DNA of 64,000 nucleotides from the NCBI GenBank assembly GCA_022824405.1, contig JAJDZZ010000045.1:1-64000 (forward strand). Direction: 5' to 3'. This document shows positions 45,035 through 55,096 of this stretch, piece by piece (the first letter of the stretch is position 1; each line of letters begins with the position of its first letter). This DNA comes from Opitutales bacterium. Lineage in GTDB: Bacteria > Verrucomicrobiota > Verrucomicrobiia > Opitutales > UBA2995. The position numbers and the translations under genes were made by a program. Under the pieces are notes generated by a model. It was not told where the DNA came from and did no database searches. It was given only the letters and a program-made list of their open reading frames with translations.

Positions 45035-45525
45035 TCCGGGACCTTGCGCTCGGGATTTTTCAAAGATCCGATTTCGTGGTGTATCTTTTCCGCCAGAAAC
45101 AGCAACCAGGTCAAACCGGCCAATGGGAAGGATGCGTAGATTGTGGCCATGTTGATCCCGCTCATTTCCGAGTTTTGGATAAACCCGAACCGGGCAAATT
45201 GAAAGCCATATCCGATAAAGAAAAGCGCCATGAGGCCCATTCCGAGGTGGACGATCAGGTTCCTGATGGCCTGACGCCGCTTGGACTTGGCCCGGGGAAG
45301 CAGGTCGACGTCGAAGTGCGACCCCTCCCTTACCGCGATCATGGCCCCGATCATGATGATCCAGACAAAACAGAAGCGGGCCACTTCTTCGGTCCAAATG
45401 TAACGTGGAATCAACCCGGTGTAGCGGGAGAGGATTTGCAAGGCAACGGGAAGGACAATGAGGCCCATCAACAGGGCAAGGGCTCGTTTCAAGAGGCGGT
45501 AATAGCCTTCCAGAAAGGGTTTCAT
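45031..45525 (-). CDS. dctQ: TRAP transporter small membrane subunit (DctQ type)
   Basis: A 164-residue four-helix membrane protein. The helix pattern, YIWTEEVARFCFVWIIMIG and the following charged REGSHFDVDLL are the DctQ signature. It begins 28 bp after dctP and overlaps dctM by four bases, so the P-Q-M order is strict and translation of Q and M is coupled. Confidence 0.92.
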   Translation of the reverse strand: MKPFLEGYYRLLKRALALLMGLIVLPVALQILSRYTGLIPRYIWTEEVARFCFVWIIMIGAMIAVREGSHFDVDLLPRAKSKRRQAIRNLIVHLGMGLMALFFIGYGFQFARFGFIQNSEMSGINMATIYASFPLAGLTWLLFLAEKIHHEIGSLKNPERKVPE

Positions 45526-45553
45526 GGCCTGGCGCGGAGAGATGCGTGCTCTT

Positions 45554-46558
45554 TTATTTTACCTGGTTTATCCTCTGCAGAATGTCCGCTGCCCCGATTT
45601 CGGCGGCATAGGCGCGCTTCACGGGTTCGGCCAGTTGCAGGAGGGTCTCCCTTTCGGTAAAGACATGGGTATTGAGCATACCCTCCGTTTCCATGGCGGC
45701 CAGTGTTTCCGCGTCTTCGGAGGACTCCAAGGTCCGGCCGAAGGCGCCGGCTTCCCGGCCGGCCCGGAGGATGGCCGACTTCAGGTCTTGGGGAAGACGA
45801 CGGAAGGTTTTTCCACTGAAGCAGATCGGGCGGATGGTGATGGCGTGTTGGGTAAGGGAAATCTCGGGCCCCACCTCGTAGAATTTCATTTGCTTGATAC
45901 CGGCCGCCTCGTTTTCGGCCGCATCGATCACCCCGGTCTGGATGGCATTGTAAATTTCGCTGTAGGAAATGACGGTCGGGGCGGCGGTGATAGCCTGGAA
46001 GATGCGGGTTTGGATGGGGGCGCCCATAATGCGAATGCTCAGGCCCTTCAATTCCTCCATGTTTGTTACGGGTTTGTTGACGATGAGGTTGCGGGTGCCG
46101 CCCCCGGCGAAGCCGATCAACCGGACATCGGCCTTTTCCTCTATTTCCTCGACAATGGGCTGGAAGGCATCGCCTTCGAGCACCTTATTCCAGTGATCGA
46201 GATCGCGGAAGAGGAAGGGCATGTCCATGAGCGGGGCCGCTTTGGAAAAGGTGGACATGTGGGAAGGGGAAACAATGGCAAAGTCGACCGATAATCCCTT
46301 GCTCATGTAGGCAAAATAATCCTTTTCCAGACCAAGTTCGCTGTTGGGATAGATCTCGAATTCGATGGGCTTGCCGTAGTGGGCCCTTACCAACTCCTCA
46401 AATTTCTCCAGGGTGCGGGAGAAGGCGTGATTCGCATCGAATTGCGTAGCGCCGCGAAGGATTATGGTATCGTTTTTGGCGCACCCCAAAAACCCCGCGG
46501 ACAAGGCAAGGGGAAAACAAATATAAGAGAGGAGGTGTTTCATAAGACGGGTGTTCAA
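45554..46558 (-). CDS. dctP: TRAP transporter solute-binding protein (DctP type)
   Basis: A 334-residue periplasmic binding protein. The N-terminus has a hydrophobic segment ending GFLGCAKN, a possible lipobox, so it may be a lipoprotein. NSELGLEKDYFAYMSKG, MPFLFRDLDHW and LSIRIMGAPIQTRIF (with the Arg that grips the substrate carboxylate) and AENEAAGIKQMKFYEVG are family features. It heads the operon, so the imported compound is likely an organic or sugar acid released by the esterase. M1 or M6 could be the start. Confidence 0.92.
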   Translation of the reverse strand: MNTRLMKHLLSYICFPLALSAGFLGCAKNDTIILRGATQFDANHAFSRTLEKFEELVRAHYGKPIEFEIYPNSELGLEKDYFAYMSKGLSVDFAIVSPSHMSTFSKAAPLMDMPFLFRDLDHWNKVLEGDAFQPIVEEIEEKADVRLIGFAGGGTRNLIVNKPVTNMEELKGLSIRIMGAPIQTRIFQAITAAPTVISYSEIYNAIQTGVIDAAENEAAGIKQMKFYEVGPEISLTQHAITIRPICFSGKTFRRLPQDLKSAILRAGREAGAFGRTLESSEDAETLAAMETEGMLNTHVFTERETLLQLAEPVKRAYAAEIGAADILQRINQVK

Positions 46559-46645
46559 TGAAGGCTATGCGGGCTGGTTAGACAATAAATAAAGCTCTCG
46601 GACCGGATTGGCTGGAAAATCTTGTTGCTTCCCCGTTCCGGAGCA

Positions 46646-48100
46646 ATGGACAATTTCCATGCCATGGCGCTCCGTATCACCCTATCGCTTTGCCTCCTGA
46701 TGACCTTTGGGTACGCTGGGGCCTCCCCTCCCAATATCGTTTACATCATGGCCGATGAACTGGCCTATTTCGAGTTGGGGCACATGGGAAACCCCCATAT
46801 CAAGACGCCCCATATCGACCGGATGGCCCGTGAAGGGCTGCGTTTTACCAACGCATTGGCCGCCTCCCCCGTTTGCGCTCCTTTGCGTTGCAGCCTCATG
46901 ACCGGCAAACACGCCGGCCATGCCTCGGTGCGAAAGAACGACGGCGGCACTCCCCTGAGGGCCGATGAGGAAACCATCGCCTCTCTATTGAAAGGCAAGG
47001 GCTATGCCACCGGTGGATTCGGGAAATGGGGGGCCGGGGGCAGGGATTCCACCGGGGTTCCGGAGAAACACGGTTTCGATGTCTTTGTCGGATACTACGA
47101 CCAGGTCCATGCCCACAGTTTTTACCCCCCTTACCTCATCCGCAATAGCGAAGAGGTGCCCCTGGAAGGGAACACAGGTGGCCGGAGCGGGCCTTCCTAC
47201 TCCCATTACCACATCATGGAGGCGGGGTTGACCTTTATCCGCGAAAACAGGGATGGCCCGTTTTTTGCCTACTTTCCCATCACGCCACCCCACGGGATGT
47301 ACGATATTCCGGCAGACGATGCGGCTTGGTTGCGTTACCGCGGGGAGAGCTGGGTGCAAGATCCGGCCATCGACCGGGATATAAAAAATTACGCGGCCAT
47401 GGTGACGATGGTGGATAACGACGTCGGGACCATTCTGGCCCTGCTCAGGGAACTCGGTCTGGAGGACAATACCATCGTCTTCTTTACCGGAGACAATGGG
47501 GGGCAGGACCGTTTCAAAAGCGCGGAAAATCCCCGCGGCTTTTTTGGGCCCAACGTAAATCCGCATACGGGAGTGGCCTTTCGCGGGGGCAAGGGGAACC
47601 TCTACGAAGGGGGCCTCAAAATTCCCTTTCTGGTTCGTTGGCCCGGCAGGATAAAGACCGGCCAAGTGAGTGATTTCGTCTTTTCCCAGGTGGATATCCT
47701 GGCCACCCTGGCCGAACTCACCGGAGCGGATATCCCGACCGATACGGATGGAAGCTCCATACTTCCCGAGATCCTGGGGCAATCGGACCGAAAACGCAGT
47801 CAGGAAATATTCTATTGGGAATTCAGGGGACAGAGGGCAGTGCGCCATGGGGATTGGAAGGCCATCCAACCGGGAGATGACAAAACCTGGGAACTGTATG
47901 ATTTGGCTGCCGATATCGAGGAATCCACCTCATTGGCCGCAACCCATCCGGAGATACTGGCCCAAATGAAGGCCTTCGCCGAGGCTGCCCACGAGCCGGA
48001 ACGGCCTGGGACTTTTCTCGATCCGCTGCGGCAAAGGCACGAGCGGGACCGCTGGGCCAAATGGGGGACTTCCAGAAGCACGCCAAGGGGCGCGAATTAG
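46646..48100 (+). CDS. Secreted sulfatase (family S1)
   Basis: A 484-residue S1 sulfatase divergent from the TRAP operon. A signal peptide lies within residues 8-26. The formylglycine signature C-A-P-L-R is at 77-81. Metal-binding residues are in MADELAYFELG (Asp-Glu instead of the more common Asp-Asp) and FFTGDNGGQ. Its position suggests that desulfation and deacetylation act on the same polysaccharide. ATG 46646 or 46664 may be used; 46622 is too long. The C-terminal RGAN and TAG stop are spelled by a GGCGCG/AATTAG repeat. Confidence 0.92.
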   Translation: MDNFHAMALRITLSLCLLMTFGYAGASPPNIVYIMADELAYFELGHMGNPHIKTPHIDRMAREGLRFTNALAASPVCAPLRCSLMTGKHAGHASVRKNDGGTPLRADEETIASLLKGKGYATGGFGKWGAGGRDSTGVPEKHGFDVFVGYYDQVHAHSFYPPYLIRNSEEVPLEGNTGGRSGPSYSHYHIMEAGLTFIRENRDGPFFAYFPITPPHGMYDIPADDAAWLRYRGESWVQDPAIDRDIKNYAAMVTMVDNDVGTILALLRELGLEDNTIVFFTGDNGGQDRFKSAENPRGFFGPNVNPHTGVAFRGGKGNLYEGGLKIPFLVRWPGRIKTGQVSDFVFSQVDILATLAELTGADIPTDTDGSSILPEILGQSDRKRSQEIFYWEFRGQRAVRHGDWKAIQPGDDKTWELYDLAADIEESTSLAATHPEILAQMKAFAEAAHEPERPGTFLDPLRQRHERDRWAKWGTSRSTPRGAN

Positions 48101-48205
48101 GAATTAGGTATTAGGAATTGGGAATTGGGGGATCACGATCAGGATTAAGAACCCAGCAACGAGGAATTACCTCTCGCAGAGCACGCAAAGCACGCCAAGA
48201 GGCGC
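48075..48205. repeat. Mosaic repeat block
   Basis: It starts in the last sulfatase codons: CACGCCAAGGGGCGCGAATT with AGGAATTAGG units, then GATCACGATCAGGATTAAG, CCTCTCGCAGAGCACGCAAAG and GAGGCGCCCCCGGCGCCCC. It lies between two convergent genes. Confidence 0.75.
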
Positions 48206-48234
48206 CCCCGGCGCCCCTGAAAATTGACGACCGG

Positions 48235-49116
48235 TTATTGTTCTTCCTCTTCTTCTTCGGTTTCTCTGCCCAAAACTTCGATCTCACCGATTTCCACGCG
48301 GGAACTGTCGGTCACACGCTTGCTATTGATGCCCTGGAGGTTTTTTCCGAAGAAATCGGCCGCCACGTAATTCATATCCTTAACTGCCTGCTCAAACGTT
48401 TGGCCGATAGTCCTGATGCTGTAGCGGGTGGACCAATGTAACTTGAGTTCCCCTGCCTTCAAGAGCGGGTAATCGTAAGCCATCAAAATGATGAAATAGC
48501 GTTCTTCATCGAGCATGTATTTCAAATTCTCGGCATCCTGGCGGGAAGTCCGGGGGCTGAAAGCTTCCTCCAAACCGAGCAATTGTGCCTTGAAATAGGA
48601 GGATCGCTCGTTCTCTCCGGCCATGGCCTCGGTTGTATTGAGGTTGAAGTTGAAATTGTTGATGGCATCGATGGTGGAAAATTCCAGGGCGGTTCCTCCG
48701 GCCCCTGCCGTGGCAATCTCCTCGGTGTAACCCAGATCTTCCAAAGAATTTATAGCGAACATCTCTTCATAGGATGGTTCGTAATCCGTTGCCCCGTAGT
48801 GGATAACGATGAGCAGATCTCCCTCTTTGGGATCCTTGTGCGGGTAGAAGTTCTGTTTCTGCAGATTCACAGCCAGATTTTGCACGACGTCGTCCAAAGT
48901 GACTTTTTCCATGCTCGGATCTTTCACATTACCTGAAAAATAGCGGCCCAGAATAAATTGATAGGTTTGGATTTTCTTGTTTTCATCCAGGGCGCGAGCC
49001 TTGGTAAATTCCTCCGAGGCGACGGCCTTGATGAGAATTCGATTGGCGGCGGGGAGGCCATTGACCGAAAGGATCAAAAGGGCCAGTGGAGCAAGAAATC
49101 GCAGGAAATGGGGCAT
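48235..49116 (-). CDS. Exported protein of unknown function with acidic tail
   Basis: A 293-residue protein that I do not recognise. Start 49116 gives a clean signal peptide (residues 4-22, FLRFLAPLALLILSVNG). The mature part has YQFILGRYFSGNVKDPSMEK, DLLIVIHYGATDYEP and YFIILMAYDYPLL, which reads as a mixed alpha/beta lipoprotein-like fold. It ends with a run of Glu. Related proteins seem limited to Opitutae-type bacteria, but that is my impression, not a search result. The open frame to 49260 is rejected because it reads through the divergent promoter region. Confidence 0.6.
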   Translation of the reverse strand: MPHFLRFLAPLALLILSVNGLPAANRILIKAVASEEFTKARALDENKKIQTYQFILGRYFSGNVKDPSMEKVTLDDVVQNLAVNLQKQNFYPHKDPKEGDLLIVIHYGATDYEPSYEEMFAINSLEDLGYTEEIATAGAGGTALEFSTIDAINNFNFNLNTTEAMAGENERSSYFKAQLLGLEEAFSPRTSRQDAENLKYMLDEERYFIILMAYDYPLLKAGELKLHWSTRYSIRTIGQTFEQAVKDMNYVAADFFGKNLQGINSKRVTDSSRVEIGEIEVLGRETEEEEEEQ

Positions 49117-49346
49117 TTTTCGTTTATATTTCAGATGGGGGGCTGTTACCGATAACGTTGAAAAGACCAAATTGGTTTCAGTCCCGAAAAGGTCAAGTGG
49201 GGATAGGGTTCCATCGATTGGGGAGAGACGGAACGCAATCGACCGGAATGGAAATCTCACAAGTCGGACGCTCCAATAAGCCGCAAATCAATTTTATTTT
49301 TGATTGCGCTCCCCTGGGATTAGGACAAGTTTTGGGCAAATAGCAT
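49117..49346. other. Divergent promoter region before the thiamine operon
   Basis: This gap lies between the exported unknown gene and the TPP riboswitch. It has no repeat words and no gene. An AT-rich stretch AATCAATTTTATTTTTGATT (about 49287-49306) with inverted AATCAA/TTGATT ends may hold the thiC promoter or a hairpin. Confidence 0.4.
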
Positions 49347-51439
<2,093 letters not shown>

Positions 51440-51445
51440 CGGATC

Positions 51446-51649
51446 ATGAGGATTACGGTTAACGATAAGGTAACGACATTGCTTGAGCCGGTTTCCCTTT
51501 TCGAGTTGCTGGACCATCTCAAACTCGTAAACAGGAAAGGGGTGGCGGTAGCGGTCAACCGGGAGGTCGTCCCGCGGCGCATCTGGCGTGAATGCCAACT
51601 GGACGACGGGGACGGGGTAACTGTGATTGAAGCGACTCAGGGGGGTTAG
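51446..51649 (+). CDS. thiS: Sulfur carrier protein ThiS
   Basis: A 67-residue ubiquitin-like protein ending in Gly-Gly (EATQGG), the site that is adenylated by ThiF and then carries sulfur for the thiazole ring as thiocarboxylate. VNDKVTTLLEP and VAVAVNREVVPRRIW are typical. It starts 6 bp after thiC. Confidence 0.95.
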   Translation: MRITVNDKVTTLLEPVSLFELLDHLKLVNRKGVAVAVNREVVPRRIWRECQLDDGDGVTVIEATQGG

Positions 51650-51653
51650 AGAA

Positions 51654-52508
51654 TTGGAAATTATTGTCCTATCTCCTGAAGGTGAGTATCCGGGCGAGCG
51701 CCAATGGGTCGGCCGGTTGTTTGCCGCCGGTTTGCACCGGTATCACCTGCGCAAACCGGGCTGGGAAGATGCCGAATTCGAAGCCTTTCTGGAAAATATT
51801 CCCCGGGACTGGCGGCCAAAGGTGGTCGTTCATCAATGCCATCGAGCGGTTGAAAAATACCACCTGGGAGGGTGGCATTGCAAAGACCGGGAGGAGCAAT
51901 TGAAAACGATCCCGCCGCTACGCCAAAGCGTTCCATTCCCTGCCACTCTGAGCCGGTCCATTCACCGGTTGGATGACCTCCGCGGGGATCTCACCTCCTG
52001 GGACTACGTTTTTCTGAGCCCGGTTTACCGGTCCATTACCAAGGCGAATTACGGGCCGCGGTGGGAGCGAACAGAGTTGGAGGGCGCCATTCGCCGCTGC
52101 AAGGAGTCGTCTTCGGCCAAGGTATACGCCTTGGGAGGGGTTGAACCGGCCAACATCCCCGATTGTGCTCTGATGGGATTCGATGGGGTGGCTCTTCTGG
52201 GCGCCATATGGTCGTCCCATCATCCAATCCGGAGGTTCAGGGAAGCACTAGCCTGCATGTCTCACTTACCGAGCGAATGCGACATCTCCCAATTTTCTAC
52301 TGCGCGCCCGAATACCGGCGCTGGAGCGGGAATCGCTGGATTTCATGCCCGTGCTTCGCACAGATGCATGCCGACTTTGCAGGGTGTCGACCCAGCTTCA
52401 CCCGCGAATCGGCACGAAACCCGCGCCAGCACTCGATCTTCAACCGCTCGTGACGAATTTTGTGAGACATGCGGGCTAGAAGCGATCAACTTGCCTGTTC
52501 TGCCATGA
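51654..52508 (+). CDS. TenI-like thiamine phosphate synthase paralogue with a C-terminal extension
   Basis: A 284-residue protein. Residues 1-200 form a TIM barrel of the ThiE/TenI family: IIVLSPEGEYPGE, HLRKPGW, GWHCKDRE, YVFLSPVYRSITKANYG and GFDGVALLGAIW. TenI relatives isomerise the thiazole or join the two halves of thiamine. TTG 51654 is chosen because it follows GGGGGG at the thiS stop. From residue about 199 on, the tail of roughly 80 residues is encoded mainly by a MITE-like element (52248-52479). The stop overlaps the thiE start (ATGA), so translation of thiE stays coupled. Confidence 0.8.
   Translation: MEIIVLSPEGEYPGERQWVGRLFAAGLHRYHLRKPGWEDAEFEAFLENIPRDWRPKVVVHQCHRAVEKYHLGGWHCKDREEQLKTIPPLRQSVPFPATLSRSIHRLDDLRGDLTSWDYVFLSPVYRSITKANYGPRWERTELEGAIRRCKESSSAKVYALGGVEPANIPDCALMGFDGVALLGAIWSSHHPIRRFREALACMSHLPSECDISQFSTARPNTGAGAGIAGFHARASHRCMPTLQGVDPASPANRHETRASTRSSTARDEFCETCGLEAINLPVLP
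52248..52479. mobile_element. MITE-like element with 18-bp inverted ends, inserted in the TenI-like gene
   Basis: CTAGCCTGCATGTCTCAC (52248-52265) and GTGAGACATGCGGGCTAG (52462-52479) are inverted repeats with one mismatch, enclosing 196 bp. The family similarity of the TenI-like protein ends at the left border. A copy of the same end (CTAGCCCGCATGT with a CACAAA tail) lies at 7467-7488 over another stop codon. No transposase is inside. A target-site duplication is not clear; AAGC is found near both borders. Confidence 0.65.
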
Positions 52509-53161
52509 ATGCGTTTTTTTTGCAGTGCATTACCTTGGATGGCATTGGGCTATCCCATGCGGAACAGGTTGAACAATTCTGTGAAGCCGGCGCCAAATGG
52601 ATCCAATTGCGCATGAAAAGCGCGGCTCCGCACGTGGTGGAGAGAACCGTCCGGGAGGTATTGCCCGTTTGCCGGGACCGCAATGTCATGTTGATCGTGA
52701 ACGATCATTTCCAGGTGGCCCTGGAGACGGGAGCCGGAGGGGTGCACCTGGGCAAAACCGATATTCCCTGGGATGAGGCGCGTTCCATTGCCGGACCGGA
52801 AATGGTCATAGGCGGCACGGTAAATTCGCTGGCGGATGCCCGAGCGGCGTTGGCCAGCCGCTCGCTGGACTACGTTGGGGTGGGGCCGTTCCGCCAGACA
52901 AAGACGAAGGAAAACCTGGCCCCTGTTCTCGGGAAGGTCGATCTGGAGGAAATCGTCGAATTTCTAGGAGATCTCCCCAAGGTCATCATTGGCGGCGTGA
53001 CCCCTGCCGACTTGCCCGCCATCGCCGATCTCGGCGCCGATGGAGTGGCCGTATCTTCAGGTTTATGGAACGGACGGACCCTCGCCGCCAACCTGAAAGC
53101 CTATTTGATTGCGTGGCCGGTAGTAGAAGTGAGTGGGTCGACCACCCCCAGCCCTATTTAA
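52505..53161 (+). CDS. thiE: Thiamine phosphate synthase ThiE
   Basis: A 218-residue TIM barrel that joins HMP diphosphate with thiazole phosphate. [54 protein letters not shown] and [14 protein letters not shown] are the canonical motifs with phosphate and Mg ligands. The ATG overlaps the stop of the TenI-like gene. thiG follows after 5 bp. Confidence 0.94.
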   Translation: MNAFFLQCITLDGIGLSHAEQVEQFCEAGAKWIQLRMKSAAPHVVERTVREVLPVCRDRNVMLIVNDHFQVALETGAGGVHLGKTDIPWDEARSIAGPEMVIGGTVNSLADARAALASRSLDYVGVGPFRQTKTKENLAPVLGKVDLEEIVEFLGDLPKVIIGGVTPADLPAIADLGADGVAVSSGLWNGRTLAANLKAYLIAWPVVEVSGSTTPSPI

Positions 53162-53166
53162 GAATC

Positions 53167-53946
53167 ATGAGAACAGAACCCTTGACCCTGGCAGACCGGA
53201 CCTTTGCATCGCGCTTGTTTTTGGGAACCGGCAAGTATGCATCGGGCCCTGAAATGGCGCAGAGTCTGGCCGCGAGCGGCACCCAGTTGGTGACGATGGC
53301 CATGCGACGGGTGACCTTCGATGGAAGCGAAGACCCGATCATGGATTTCATAGATCGGGACCGGTATGACATCCTGCCCAATACTTCGGGTGTGCGGGAC
53401 GCCAAGGAGGCGATATTTGCAGCCGAGTTGGCTCGGGAAGCCCTGGAAACGCATTGGCTGAAATTGGAAATCCATCCCGATCCCAAGTACCTGATGCCGG
53501 ATCCGATGGAAACGTTGAAAGCGACCGAGGAGTTGGTGAAACGCGGATTTGTGGTATTGCCCTACATCCACGCCGATCCCGTCGTATGCAAACAGTTGGA
53601 AGAGGCCGGAGCGGCCGCCGTCATGCCCCTGGGGGCTCCGATAGGCAGCAACCAGGGATTGGAGGCGAAACGGTTCCTCGAAATCATTATGGAACAGAGT
53701 AATGTGCCGGTGGTCGTAGACGCCGGTTTGGGCGTTCCCTCCCACGCGGCCGAAGCCTTGGAAATGGGAGCCGATGCGGTTCTGGTCAATACCGCCATTG
53801 CCACGGCGAAAGACCCCGTGGCCATGGGGGAGGCCTTCAGGTTGGCCGTTGAGGCAGGGCGTCTGGCCTATGAAGCGGGCCGGGGAGTTCAATCCCGGGA
53901 AGCTGTAGCCTCTTCCCCGTTAACCACTTTTTTGAGGGGGAATTGA
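53167..53946 (+). CDS. thiG: Thiazole synthase ThiG
   Basis: A 259-residue TIM barrel that forms the thiazole ring from DXP, ThiS thiocarboxylate and dehydroglycine. [44 protein letters not shown] (with the Schiff-base Lys), [15 protein letters not shown], and [20 protein letters not shown] are intact. The start 53167 is a clear ATG; an open frame from 53065 is rejected. Confidence 0.95.
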   Translation: MRTEPLTLADRTFASRLFLGTGKYASGPEMAQSLAASGTQLVTMAMRRVTFDGSEDPIMDFIDRDRYDILPNTSGVRDAKEAIFAAELAREALETHWLKLEIHPDPKYLMPDPMETLKATEELVKRGFVVLPYIHADPVVCKQLEEAGAAAVMPLGAPIGSNQGLEAKRFLEIIMEQSNVPVVVDAGLGVPSHAAEALEMGADAVLVNTAIATAKDPVAMGEAFRLAVEAGRLAYEAGRGVQSREAVASSPLTTFLRGN

Positions 53947-53947
53947 G

Positions 53948-55096
53948 GTGAGTTTTCTGGAACAATTCAGCCAATTCGATTGGGATCGGGTCTCCGCAAG
54001 TATCCGGGGAAAATCCCTCAAGGATGTCGATTCGGCTCTGGTCAAGCCGGATGGACGGTTGGATCTGGAGGATTTCAAGGCTCTGATATCCCCCGCCGCC
54101 ACTCCCCGCCTGGAGCAAATGGCCCAACGGAGCCATCGCATGACGGTGGAGCGGTTCGGACGCATCCAGCAACTCTATGCCCCCCTTTATCTATCCAATG
54201 TCTGCAGCAACGTTTGCACTTATTGCGGTTTCAGCGCCATCAATCGCATTCCCCGAAAAATTCTTACGGAATCCGAAATGGCCTTGGAGTACCAAGCTTT
54301 AAAGGAAATGGGTATAGACCATATCCTGCTGGTAACCGGCGAGGCCAACCGGCGGGTCGGGGTGGAATACCTCATCGGCGCCTTGAAAATGGCCCGTGGG
54401 TATTTCTCCAGCATATCCATCGAGGTCCAACCCCTCGACCGGGAAGCCTACGAGGCGCTCATTCCGCATGGACTCAGCTCCGTCCTGGTCTACCAGGAAA
54501 CCTACAACCGGGAAGCCTACGGGGATTATCACCTCAGTGGGATGAAAAAGAATTTCGACTACCGTCTGGAAACACCCGACCGTTTGGGCCGTTCCGGGGT
54601 GAAGAAAATCGGATTGGGCGCGCTTTACGGCTTGGAGGATTGGAGAACGGACACCTTTTTTGTGGCCCTGCATTTGAATTACCTGGAGAAGCAGTATTGG
54701 AAAACGCGTTACAGTATTTCCTTTCCCCGCATTCGTCCCCATGCCGGGGATCAACAACCCAGGTCGCTCATGACGGACCGCGATCTCGTGCAGGTCATCT
54801 GTGCCTATCGCATATTCAACCGGGAACTGGAACTTTCCCTTTCCACCCGCGAGAGCGAGTTATTTCGCGACCATGCCTTCAAACTGGGAATAACGATCAT
54901 GAGCGCCGGGTCCAAGACCAATCCCGGCGGTTACCGGGTGGAGCCCCAGTCCCTGGAACAGTTTGAAATCTCCGATGAGCGCAGTCCGGCCCGGATTGCA
55001 GAGATGCTGCGCCGGGAAGGTTATGAGCCGGTTTGGAAAGACTGGGATTCCACCTATGACGGATTCCCGGCCAAGGCCAGCCTGATTGAGGTATGA
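53948..55096 (+). CDS. thiH: 2-iminoacetate synthase ThiH
   Basis: A 382-residue radical SAM enzyme that cleaves tyrosine to dehydroglycine for the thiazole ring. The cluster motif CSNVCTYCGF (CxxxCxxC) is at residues about 88-97. GEANRRVGVEYL, VYQETYNREAYG, KIGLGALYGLEDWR and SFPRIRPHAG are family blocks. It starts with GTG one base after the thiG stop and its stop overlaps thiF (ATGA). Use of ThiH rather than ThiO fits anaerobic or low-oxygen life but also occurs in aerobes. Confidence 0.95.
   Translation: MSFLEQFSQFDWDRVSASIRGKSLKDVDSALVKPDGRLDLEDFKALISPAATPRLEQMAQRSHRMTVERFGRIQQLYAPLYLSNVCSNVCTYCGFSAINRIPRKILTESEMALEYQALKEMGIDHILLVTGEANRRVGVEYLIGALKMARGYFSSISIEVQPLDREAYEALIPHGLSSVLVYQETYNREAYGDYHLSGMKKNFDYRLETPDRLGRSGVKKIGLGALYGLEDWRTDTFFVALHLNYLEKQYWKTRYSISFPRIRPHAGDQQPRSLMTDRDLVQVICAYRIFNRELELSLSTRESELFRDHAFKLGITIMSAGSKTNPGGYRVEPQSLEQFEISDERSPARIAEMLRREGYEPVWKDWDSTYDGFPAKASLIEV

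Noticed and set aside
45035-45397. Upstream extension of dctM through dctQ
   Set aside because: The extra residues are an out-of-phase reading of dctQ; ATG 45034 gives the normal DctM start.
52163-52453. Alternative + strand frame inside the MITE-like element
   Set aside because: It has no start signal or family similarity; it overlaps the TenI-like tail and is not needed.
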